Positions 1 through 7,031 of a stretch of 64,000 nt of DNA are shown here, in pieces. Position numbers and translations under genes: made by a program. This DNA is from Alcaligenaceae bacterium. Its GTDB lineage: Bacteria; Pseudomonadota; Gammaproteobacteria; Burkholderiales; Burkholderiaceae_B. The notes under the pieces are model-generated. The model searched no databases. It was not told where the DNA came from and saw nothing but the letters and a program-made list of their open reading frames with translations. Positions within the stretch are counted from its first letter, which is position 1. Every line of letters starts with the position of its first letter. Where the stretch lies: positions 62,001 through 126,000 of the forward strand of contig JACCES010000013.1 in NCBI GenBank assembly GCA_013416455.1. Reading direction: 5' to 3'.

Positions 1-659
1 GCCAGCCACCACAGGTGCGGCAGCATGACCGCGAAGAAGGCCAGCAGCGCCAGGCCCAGGCCTTCGAGGTTGCGGCGGTCGCGGAAGCTGCCGTGGCGCA
101 GCATGAAGCAGAAAAAGGCGGTGAACTGGATCACGGCGCTGTATTTGGTCAGGGTGGACAGCGCGGCGATGGCGCCCAGCCAGATCCAGGTGCCGCGGGC
201 CTGATGGCGCAGGGCCCGGTAGAACAGCCAGGTCACGGCGGCAATCGACCATAATTGCGCCGTGTCGTGGTTGTACAGGTTGCCCCGCACGGAGAAATAG
301 AGCGTGGTCGACACCAGCAGGACCGCGACGGCGGCTTTCCCGGCGGTGGTGAATTCCCGGCCCAGCAGCCAGATGAACCACAGTGCCGTGGCGGACGAGA
401 TCATGCCGGCGAGAAAGGGCAGCCACAGCGGCCGGCCCAGCAGCTGGGTCAGGCCGTACAGCATCCATGAGGGCAGGGGGGGATGCTTGATGTATCCCCA
501 TTCCAGGCTCACCGCCCAGACCAGCTCTTCCATGCCGTCAAGATCGGGCGCGGAATGGCTGAGCGCCATCAGGACCGTCCAGACGGCGGCCAGTCCGGCC
601 AGGGCAAGAGCCATCAGGGCGTCGCCCCGATCGAAGGGTCTGGAAGTATATGCGTTCAT
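1..659 (-). CDS. GT39/ArnT-like membrane glycosyltransferase, N-terminal part
   Basis: The gene runs off the left edge, so only about 219 N-terminal residues are present. They begin MNAYTSRPFDRGD, followed by a hydrophobic segment at about residues 14-30. The next loop contains D-L-D-G-M-E-E and then Y-I-K-H-P-P, the acidic cluster plus H-P-P pattern seen in the first periplasmic loop of GT39/ArnT (PMT_2) enzymes. More hydrophobic segments follow, including the stretch FTAFFCFMLRHGSFRDRRN near the edge. Family members move a sugar from a polyprenyl-phosphate donor to lipid A, another lipid or a protein in the inner membrane. The acceptor cannot be read from this part. The start is the first ATG of an uninterrupted frame. 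Confidence 0.8.
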   Translation of the reverse strand, partial: MNAYTSRPFDRGDALMALALAGLAAVWTVLMALSHSAPDLDGMEELVWAVSLEWGYIKHPPLPSWMLYGLTQLLGRPLWLPFLAGMISSATALWFIWLLGREFTTAGKAAVAVLLVSTTLYFSVRGNLYNHDTAQLWSIAAVTWLFYRALRHQARGTWIWLGAIAALSTLTKYSAVIQFTAFFCFMLRHGSFRDRRNLEGLGLALLAFFAVMLPHLWWL

Positions 660-832
660 TGTTCTGATGCGTGGATGGTGTTCAAGGCGGTATCGTGGGC
701 GGACTGCGCGCAATTGTATTCATTAATCCAAGTATGAAGCTCCAACATTGCAGGCAGGCTGTGCCACGGTCGTCCGGGGCGGGCGGCACGGCAGTTGCTT
801 CACTGGTGCAACGAGGTCGACGGGAGTACGCC

Positions 833-1363
833 ATGGCCTGGCAGGCATTGTTCGGGGAAAAAGCGACGACGAAGCTGGCCGCCTTTTTCGACACGCGCGA
901 GCAGTTGGAGGCCGTGTCGTCCGAGTTGCGGCGCGTGGGCGATTTTCAGAATCCCCAGTTGTGGGTCGTGCATCCGCATGACAGCGGGTTCGAGCGCAAG
1001 CTGGAACCCGAGACGCAGGGTGTGGCGCGCACGGCGGTGCGTGCGCACTTGGGCCTGGGCGCACTGGGCCTGGTGGCCGGCCTGTTCCTGTGGGCGGTGC
1101 TGTATGCCCTGGATCTGCCGGCGATCGTTTCCTCGCCGTACTACAGTGCCGGTGCGATCGTCGCTTTCTCGATCGTTGGCGGCATGCTGCTGGGCGGCCT
1201 GGTGACTGCGCGGCCGGATCATCAGACTGTGATCCGCGGCGTCGAAAAGGCGACCCGGGCCGGCCGCTGGTCGCTGGTGATGCATCCCCGTGACGAAGCC
1301 CAGTGCAAGTCCGCCGAAGCGGTGCTGGCGACGGCTGGGGCGGAAATGGTGCGCACCATCTGA
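833..1363 (+). CDS. Two-TM membrane protein of unknown function
   Basis: This encodes 176 residues. I do not recognise a named family. The soluble N-terminus (residues 1-68) has a charged helix containing AAFFDTREQLEAVSSEL. Two hydrophobic helices follow at about 73-93 and 103-126. The C-terminal soluble part (131-176) ends SLVMHPRDEAQCKSAEAVL...VRTI. The organisation (cytosolic domain, TM hairpin, small alpha/beta domain) resembles general-stress or heat-induced membrane proteins of proteobacteria, but that is only a resemblance. The start at 833 is preceded by GGGAG; the reading frame is open further upstream without a better start. It converges on the diguanylate cyclase gene, separated by a GC-rich inverted repeat. 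Confidence 0.65.
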   Translation: MAWQALFGEKATTKLAAFFDTREQLEAVSSELRRVGDFQNPQLWVVHPHDSGFERKLEPETQGVARTAVRAHLGLGALGLVAGLFLWAVLYALDLPAIVSSPYYSAGAIVAFSIVGGMLLGGLVTARPDHQTVIRGVEKATRAGRWSLVMHPRDEAQCKSAEAVLATAGAEMVRTI

Positions 1364-1380
1364 ATGCCCCTGACCGCGCG

Positions 1381-1403
1381 GGCCGGCGTTCGCCGTGCCG
1401 GCC
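1381..1403. terminator. Possible bidirectional terminator hairpin
   Basis: GGCCGGC and GCCGGCC flank a 9-nt loop between two convergent genes. There is no clear T-tract, so activity is inferred only from position and stem strength. Confidence 0.35.
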
Positions 1404-1445
1404 ATGCGCTGTGTTGCGGCTTGCCCCGGGGCCCGGCGCCGGCCT

Positions 1446-2993
1446 TCAGGCAACGGTGTCGTCGATTTCCACCCGGTTGCGGCCGTTGCGCTTGGCGGCA
1501 TAGAGCGCGGCGTCGGCGCGCTTCATCAGGTCTTCCAGGGTTTCCCCCCGCCGCAGCGTGGCGAGGCCGATGGACGTGGTCAGGTGGAAGCCGGCGCCAT
1601 TGGCCAGCACGATGGGTTGCGCCGCGATTGCCAGGCGCAGCCGTTCCGCCGCCAGGAATGCGTTGTCGATGGCGGTGTTGGGCAGCAGCACGCTGAATTC
1701 CTCGCCGCCGATGCGGGCGGGAATATCGAATTCCCGACTGGTTTCCCTTATGGTGCGCGCGCAGATCTGCAGGGCTATGTCGCCGGCCTGATGCCCCCAC
1801 GTATCGTTGATGGCTTTGAAGTGGTCCAGGTCGATCATCAGAATGGCGAGTTCACGGTCGTAGCGGTCGTAACGGTGGGAGCGGTTGACTTCGACCGTGG
1901 CGGTTTCCATGAAATGACGGCGGTTGGGCAGGCCCGTCAGGCCATCGTTCTGCGCCATGTGCCGGAGCTTGTCGTGCATGACAATGTATTCGGACACATC
2001 ATGGCCGAGCCCGATCACACTATTGGCCCGGTCTTCTTCATCGGTGACCGGAAAAAGCGTCCATTCCAGATGGAGCAGCCCCTGCGGCGTCATGGAACCC
2101 GCCCGGAAGTGCTGCTTGGCGGGCTCCATGAGGGCCGTGATGAAACATCGTCTGGCCTGTTCCCTGCCATCGTCATCAGCCATCAGGTCGAAGAAGCTGC
2201 GGCCCGCCGCCAGGTCGCAGGGAATGCCGAACTGCGCGCTGAAAGCCGGATTCACATAAGAAAGATTGGCGTTGGTGTCGAGCTTCACGATGCAGTTGGC
2301 CGTGTGCTCGACGATGATGCGGTAATCCTGCTCGCGCGCCTGCATGAGGCGCCGGTCGGCGGCGGTGCGCCTGTCGTATTGCCGGCGTCGTCGTCGATAG
2401 CACAGCAGCGCGGCGCCCAGGGCGGCCGCGAACAGGATGCACAGGCCGGCCGGCAGATAAGCCAGCCGGTGCCAGTCGGCCATGGCTTCGAGGTACTGGC
2501 GGCCCGTGACGACCCAGGGAGGGCGGCCTTCCATGCCGGCCTGGCCCGCGGCGGCGCTGGCGGCATGCGGCAGGCCGGCCCCCACATCGGGGGTATGGAG
2601 GGCGGACATCATCAGCACCTTGATGCTGTCCGTTTCCAGGGCCGCAATGGCGATGCCCCGGGAAACGCCGTCGCCGTCGAGCACGCCAATTGCCCGTATG
2701 ATGGGCGTGGCGTCCACCAGCGGCTGCATGGACGAGTGCCGCGGCCGGGGATTCGAAGGGCCCGGCAACGCCGGGATTTCGCCCGGCATCTGGTCGGTAT
2801 CTGTGAGGTGTGCGGCGACAGGCAGGGATGCCGGGGCTGCCTGGGAGGCCGGTTTGTGTTGCTCTTGCTTGCGTACATGCTGGAAGTCCGCCAGGACATA
2901 GAAGCCGGTCAGCGTGCCCAGCAGTGCGATGACGAGCATGAACGTAATGCGGTGCAGCCTGACGTGGGCGGAGCCCATTGACGAATTCGGCAT
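1446..2993 (-). CDS. Membrane PAS-GGEEF diguanylate cyclase
   Basis: This 515-residue protein should make c-di-GMP from two GTP. A first TM helix lies at about residues 17-36, then a periplasmic region (about 40-175), a second TM helix at about 177-198 ending in RRRRR, a PAS domain (about 222-340), and a GGEEF domain (about 345-515). The catalytic GGEEF is intact at 429-433. The inhibitory I-site RxxD (R420-E-F-D423) sits five residues before it, so product inhibition is expected. The metal-binding D-x-D-H-F-K and the GLPNRR entry motif are also present. The gene is transcribed alone, convergent with the upstream membrane-protein gene. An in-frame ATG at 2978 is an alternative start. A decayed copy of its periplasmic segment lies just upstream (3085-3300). 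Confidence 0.93.
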   Translation of the reverse strand: MPNSSMGSAHVRLHRITFMLVIALLGTLTGFYVLADFQHVRKQEQHKPASQAAPASLPVAAHLTDTDQMPGEIPALPGPSNPRPRHSSMQPLVDATPIIRAIGVLDGDGVSRGIAIAALETDSIKVLMMSALHTPDVGAGLPHAASAAAGQAGMEGRPPWVVTGRQYLEAMADWHRLAYLPAGLCILFAAALGAALLCYRRRRRQYDRRTAADRRLMQAREQDYRIIVEHTANCIVKLDTNANLSYVNPAFSAQFGIPCDLAAGRSFFDLMADDDGREQARRCFITALMEPAKQHFRAGSMTPQGLLHLEWTLFPVTDEEDRANSVIGLGHDVSEYIVMHDKLRHMAQNDGLTGLPNRRHFMETATVEVNRSHRYDRYDRELAILMIDLDHFKAINDTWGHQAGDIALQICARTIRETSREFDIPARIGGEEFSVLLPNTAIDNAFLAAERLRLAIAAQPIVLANGAGFHLTTSIGLATLRRGETLEDLMKRADAALYAAKRNGRNRVEIDDTVA

Positions 2994-3084
2994 GGTGGCG
3001 GAAACCCGCTGGTCGCAGCGGGGCCGGTAGTTTCGAATTTATACAAATAATAACTAATTGTAATTGTTATTACGTTTGTGATAA

Positions 3085-3300
3085 AGCAAGGGTGCTTGCA
3101 CTGCATGATGAGCGTGGCTGGCACGCGACAGTCGGCGGAACCTCGATGTCCCGGCCCCTGCCGCCCATTGCCGTCGAGGATGCGCAGCCTCCGCATGATG
3201 GGCATGGCGTTCATCAGCGATTACATCGGGCCCTGCCGATGCCGGGAATCAGGCATGTCTTCGGGGCCTGGCGGGGATGCGGCCAGGCTCTGTCGTCCAG
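3085..3300 (-). pseudogene. Degenerate partial copy of the adjacent cyclase sensor region
   Basis: The plus strand from about 3198 (ATGGGCATGGCGTTCATCAG) closely follows the cyclase gene from 2700 (ATGGGCGTGGCGTCCACCAG), and similarity continues on both sides. Translated on the minus strand, pieces such as MNAMPIMRRLRILDGNG match the cyclase's VDATPIIRAIGVLDGDG (residues 93-109). GPEDMPDSRHRQGPM matches its GPSNPRPRHSSM. The frame is broken by stops and shifts, and only the periplasmic sensor part is represented. It therefore looks like the remnant of a tandem duplication. It occupies most of the 365-nt gap between the cyclase and the sugar dehydrogenase. The remainder of the gap is AT-richer (3030-3080) and may hold the cyclase promoter. 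Confidence 0.6.
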
Positions 3301-3358
3301 GGTTATGTATATTGGGCCGGGATGATGAGCGCGGTCGGCACACAACAGGAGCACGGAC

Positions 3359-4555
3359 ATGAAAGCCAAACTTCAATTTCCATCTGGCGGGCCTGCCTGG
3401 GCCCGGCGTTTCCGCCACATGGTCCTGCTGGGGGGACTGCTGGCGGTATCCGGCCCGCCCATGGCGGCGCAAGCCCAGGCCGCCGATGGGCTTGCCCTGA
3501 AACCGTCGGCGGGCAAGGCCAGGGCGGAACAAGTCGTGGGCGGGCTGGAACATCCCTGGGCGCTGGCCTTCCTGCCCGGCGACGCCGGCATCCTCATCAC
3601 CGAGCAGCCGGGCCGCCTGCGGCTGCTGCGCAATGGCGAACTGTCGGCGCCGCTGGGCGGCGTGCCCAAGGTCTATGCGCGCTCGCAGGGCGGCCTGCTC
3701 GACGTGGCGCTGGCACCCGATTTTTCCGACAGCCGGCGTGTCTATCTTGGCTATGCCGAGCAGGACGAGCGGGGCAGGGCCGGCACGGCGGTCGGCAGGG
3801 GCCGGCTGGCGGCCGACGCAAGCGCCATTGAAGGTTTCGAAGTCATCTTCCGCCAGGAACCCAAGCTGTCGTCCGGCGCCCACTTCGGCGTACGGCTCGT
3901 CTTCGACCGGCAGGGGGACCTGTTCATCGCACTGGGCGAGAACAATCAGCGTCCGACCGCCCAGGATCTCGACAAGCTCCAGGGCAAGCTGGTGCGCTTG
4001 CGCGCCGACGGCAGCGTACCCGAGGACAATCCTTTCGTTTCCCAGCCGCCGGCCCGGCCGGAAATCTGGAGCTACGGGCACCGCAACCAGCAGGGCGCCG
4101 CGCTCAATCCCTGGACGGGGGAACTCTGGACGCACGAGCATGGCCCGCGCGGCGGCGACGAGATCAACATCCCGCGCGCCGGCCTGAATTACGGCTGGCC
4201 GATCGCCACTCACGGCCGCAACTACTCGGGCATGGCGATTCCCGAGGCGCAAGGGTCCGAAGTCGGCGGCATGGAGCCGCCGCACTATGTATGGGCCGAT
4301 TCCCCGGCCATTTCGGGCATGGCTTTCTATGACGCCGACCGCCATCCCGAATGGCGCAACAGTCTGTTCATCGGCGCCCTGAAAGACCGCGAACTGATCC
4401 GCCTCGCGCTCGACGGCGATCGCATCGTTGCGGAAGAACGCCTGCTGGCCGACCTGGGTGCACGCATACGCGATGTGCGCGTCGGGCCCGACGGCCATGT
4501 CTATGTGCTGACGGATGCCGGCAAGGGGGGATTGTTCCGCATCAGTCCCGAATAA
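3359..4555 (+). CDS. PQQ-dependent sugar dehydrogenase, soluble periplasmic type
   Basis: This 398-residue protein belongs to the glucose/sorbosone dehydrogenase (GSDH) beta-propeller family, which includes E. coli YliI (Asd). Members oxidise aldose sugars in the periplasm using PQQ and Ca2+. The signal peptide runs to about residue 41 (twin-Arg-like ARRFRH, hydrophobic core, AQAQA). The mature start V-V-G-G-L-E-H-P-W-A-L-A-F-L-P is the family signature. Later come the propeller motifs W-S-Y-G-H-R-N-Q-Q-G and H-E-H-G-P-R-G-G-D-E, which carry the conserved His and acidic residues, and N-Y-G-W-P. AGGAG precedes the ATG by about 8 nt. No PQQ synthesis genes occur in the window. The gene stands alone before a small lipoprotein gene. 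Confidence 0.93.
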   Translation: MKAKLQFPSGGPAWARRFRHMVLLGGLLAVSGPPMAAQAQAADGLALKPSAGKARAEQVVGGLEHPWALAFLPGDAGILITEQPGRLRLLRNGELSAPLGGVPKVYARSQGGLLDVALAPDFSDSRRVYLGYAEQDERGRAGTAVGRGRLAADASAIEGFEVIFRQEPKLSSGAHFGVRLVFDRQGDLFIALGENNQRPTAQDLDKLQGKLVRLRADGSVPEDNPFVSQPPARPEIWSYGHRNQQGAALNPWTGELWTHEHGPRGGDEINIPRAGLNYGWPIATHGRNYSGMAIPEAQGSEVGGMEPPHYVWADSPAISGMAFYDADRHPEWRNSLFIGALKDRELIRLALDGDRIVAEERLLADLGARIRDVRVGPDGHVYVLTDAGKGGLFRISPE

Positions 4556-4638
4556 AGTGTTTTTGCCACGTCCGGGCGGTCCTTTGCTATGGTTCGGGTG
4601 TGCAATGTTTTCAATGCCGCGTCCGGCTGGAGCGAATC

Positions 4639-4902
4639 ATGCGATATCTGTCCCTCCCACTGCTTCTGACACTGGCCGCCTGCCAGACTGTGACACCGCT
4701 CGAACCGCGCGCGGATCCATGCAAATCCCTGGGCTATCTGTCCATCGTCGGCACCATGGAAAACGCCGTGTCCGCCGGCACGTTTCCGGAAGGCACGCGC
4801 TTCATCCATCCGGGAACGGCGGTCACGCAGGACTACCAGGCGGAGCGCCTGAACGTCCATGTCAACGAAAAAGGCCGCATCGAGCGGATAGAGTGTGGAT
4901 GA
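4639..4902 (+). CDS. Peptidase inhibitor I78 family lipoprotein
   Basis: This encodes 87 residues. The N-terminus MRYLSLPLLLTLAAC is a lipoprotein signal peptide with lipobox L-A-A-C, so the mature protein should be anchored through Cys15. The C-terminal half carries the I78 pattern: F-I-H-P-G-T-A-V-T-Q-D-Y-Q-A-E-R-L-N-V-H-V-(N)-E-K-G-R-I-E and a final Cys-Gly. Characterised fungal relatives inhibit elastase-like serine proteases. Bacterial periplasmic members are assumed to protect the envelope, but the target is unknown. A disulfide between Cys33 and the penultimate Cys is likely. The gene lies 83 nt after the sugar dehydrogenase and is followed directly by the hairpin-repeat array. Confidence 0.85.
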   Translation: MRYLSLPLLLTLAACQTVTPLEPRADPCKSLGYLSIVGTMENAVSAGTFPEGTRFIHPGTAVTQDYQAERLNVHVNEKGRIERIECG

Positions 4903-4910
4903 GCCAGGAC

Positions 4911-4938
4911 GTAGAACAGTCCCTGCGGACTGTTCTAC
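4911..4938. terminator. Perfect 12-bp stem hairpin after the I78 gene
   Basis: GTAGAACAGTCC and GGACTGTTCTAC flank a CTGC tetraloop, 9 nt after the I78 stop codon. A second hairpin with the same GTCC-(A)CTGC-GGAC core lies at 5116-5146. There is no T-tract. It may terminate transcription or be part of the adjacent repeat family. Confidence 0.5.
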
Positions 4939-5240
4939 GCCTGGCGAATCCGAGCGGCATGCAGGCCGCGAGGTGGAGAGATCTAGGCAATAGAATGGCC
5001 CCGCCTGGCGAATCCGAGCGGCATGCAGGCCGCGAGGTGGAGAGATCTAGGCAATAGAATGGCCCCGCCTGGCGAATCCGAGGCGCTTGCAAGCGCCGAG
5101 GTGGATGAACTCGGACACCCAAGAGTCCACTGCGGACTCTTGGGTGCCTAGTGAATCCGAGCGGCATGCAGGCCGCGAGGTGGAGGGCTCTCGGCAATAG
5201 AATGGCCCCGCCTGGCGAATCCGAGCGGCCCTCCGGCCCG
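4939..5240. repeat. Array of five ~64-bp hairpin repeats
   Basis: Units begin GCCTGGCGAATCCGAG. Unit 1 (4939-5002) and unit 2 (5003-5066) are identical 64-mers. Unit 3 (5067-5145) is 79 bp with a different second half containing a 13-bp perfect hairpin (5116-5128 with 5134-5146). Unit 4 (5146-5209) is close to unit 1. Unit 5 (5210-5240) is partial. Each carries a stem directly after CCGAG that differs in sequence but keeps pairing: GCGGC/GCCGC, GGCGCTTG/CAAGCGCC, CGGGCC-type. Together with 4903-4938 and the AT-rich 5250-5300 (probable chemoreceptor promoter) it fills the 425-nt gap between the I78 and chemoreceptor genes. I see no gene in it. Confidence 0.85.
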
Positions 5241-5327
5241 ACACACCCATTTCCTGTAACATAAAAATACAAATTAATAATTCATGTTATAAAACGGACT
5301 GTTTTTATCGACGCGGGCGATGCTGCC

Positions 5328-7004
5328 ATGGGTTTGTTCAATTTCCGTTTCAATGATCTGAGTCTCACCCGCCGCGTATGGGCAGTGATGATCGTCAACG
5401 GCCTGGCCGTGCTGATTCTCATGGGGGCGGCGGGCTGGGGCCTGCTGCAGGCGCGTTCCAGCCTGGCTACGCTGCATACTGAACGCATGATCGCGGCCGA
5501 GCACGTCAGCGGTCTGGTGCAGGAATTCTACGATACCCGCCTGCACGTGCTGCTGGGCTTCCAGCATGACCCCGGCAGCCCCCTGTATTCCCTGCACGGG
5601 CACGACCTCCGCGATCACACGGCGGTGCTGGCCCGCAATCAGCAGGCATGGAAACAGCGCTTCGACACCCTGCAGGCGCGTTCGATCGACCCTCGGGAAG
5701 CGGAAATGCTGAACACGGTCTCGCAGCGTCAGGACGCCTGGCTGCGGAAGGCCCAGGAAGCCGTCGACCGCCTGCACGGCGCCGATTTCAGTCCCGCGTC
5801 CATGCAGGCCTTCCTGGTGGCGGGCCGCACGGAAGGCGATGCCCTGCTCGATACGCTGGTGACCCTGCAGCAATACCAGAGCCAGATGGCGAACCAGGCG
5901 GTCGATGCCGCCGAGCGGCGCTTCCAGGCGTCCATGATCGGGTTTGCGCTGATCCTGCTGCTCATCATCGTGCCGGGCGTCGTCCTGATGCTGTGCACGA
6001 TGAAGCGGCTGACCCGCGGCTTCGGCCGTGCCGTGCAGGCCGCGCAGGCCATTGCCAACGGCGACCTGTCGCGGGCCGACCATGACCCGGCCCATGACGA
6101 GATCGGCAAGCTGATCACCCAGATGCGGCAGATGCGCGACAACCTCAATGAACTCATCCGGCGCATCGTCGTGGGGGCCGACTCCATCGCCCATGCGGCC
6201 AATGAAGTGGCGGCGGGCACCCAGGATCTTTCTTCCCGCACCGAGCAGCAGGCCGCCGCGCTGGAACAGACTTCCGCCGGCACGGAAGAACTCAACAGCA
6301 CGGTGCACCAGAACGCGGACAACGCATCCGAGGTCGATCGCATGGCGATTTCCACCGCGCAGCTGGCGGAACGGGGCGGGCACGTCACCAACAATGCCGT
6401 AGCCACCATGGAAGCGATCCGCGCGGCATCCGAAAAAATCGGCGAAATCGTCAACATCATCGATGGTATCGCCTTCCAGACCAACATCCTGGCGCTCAAC
6501 GCCGCGGTCGAGGCGGCGCGCGCCGGCGAGGCGGGCAAGGGCTTCGCCGTGGTCGCCGGCGAGGTGCGCGCCCTGGCGCAGCGCAGCGCCAGCGCCGCCC
6601 AGGAAATCAAGCAGGTCATCCAGGAATCGGTCGATGGCATACGCAAGGGGTCCGACGAAGTCTCTGAAGCCGGGGTGGCCATGGGCGAGATCGTCGAAAG
6701 CTTCCGGCACATGACCACGCTGATCGGCGAAATCGCCAGCGCCAGCAAGGAACAGGCGATCGGCCTGCAGCAGATCAACGAGGCGGTGAATCACATGGAC
6801 GGCGCCACCCAGCGCAACGCCATACTCGTGGAAAACACCATGCGCACGTCCGAACAGCTGCGCCAGCAGGCGTCGACCTTCCGGGCGCTGGTGGCCACGT
6901 TCCGCCTGGCCGACGATGTCCCGGGCACCCAGCCGCTGGGCCTGACTTCCGGGGAATGGGATGCCGACGAGCGGCGCCCCCTGGGCCTGACATCGGCGGG
7001 CTGA
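5328..7004 (+). CDS. Methyl-accepting chemotaxis protein
   Basis: This is a 558-residue Tar-type chemoreceptor. TM1 lies at about residues 17-37, a periplasmic four-helix-bundle sensor at about 38-200, TM2 at about 202-224 (I-L-L-L-I-I-V-P-G-V-V-L), a HAMP domain at about 225-280, and a long coiled-coil signalling domain. The CheA/CheW-binding tip is intact (I-I-D-G-I-A-F-Q-T-N-I-L-A-L-N-A-A-V-E-A-A-R-A-G-E). The C-terminus has no NWETF-type CheR/CheB tether. It ends with two copies of P-L-G-L-T-S separated by a short acidic stretch. Ligand is unknown. The gene is monocistronic and convergent with the globin-coupled cyclase gene, only 27 nt apart. Confidence 0.95.
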   Translation: MGLFNFRFNDLSLTRRVWAVMIVNGLAVLILMGAAGWGLLQARSSLATLHTERMIAAEHVSGLVQEFYDTRLHVLLGFQHDPGSPLYSLHGHDLRDHTAVLARNQQAWKQRFDTLQARSIDPREAEMLNTVSQRQDAWLRKAQEAVDRLHGADFSPASMQAFLVAGRTEGDALLDTLVTLQQYQSQMANQAVDAAERRFQASMIGFALILLLIIVPGVVLMLCTMKRLTRGFGRAVQAAQAIANGDLSRADHDPAHDEIGKLITQMRQMRDNLNELIRRIVVGADSIAHAANEVAAGTQDLSSRTEQQAAALEQTSAGTEELNSTVHQNADNASEVDRMAISTAQLAERGGHVTNNAVATMEAIRAASEKIGEIVNIIDGIAFQTNILALNAAVEAARAGEAGKGFAVVAGEVRALAQRSASAAQEIKQVIQESVDGIRKGSDEVSEAGVAMGEIVESFRHMTTLIGEIASASKEQAIGLQQINEAVNHMDGATQRNAILVENTMRTSEQLRQQASTFRALVATFRLADDVPGTQPLGLTSGEWDADERRPLGLTSAG

Positions 7005-7031
7005 CGCGGCAATGCGGGCCGGCCGCCGGTT

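Noticed and set aside
1395-2981. Very long open frame on the strand opposite the first diguanylate cyclase; similar frames lie opposite the chemoreceptor, flavoprotein and ABC genes
   Set aside because: High-GC antisense shadows: low-complexity Arg/Gly/Ala-rich translations, no domains, while the other strand carries complete conserved proteins.
4939-5240. CRISPR array
   Set aside because: The units are contiguous ~64-bp repeats with internal hairpins and no unique spacers of constant length. No cas genes are near.
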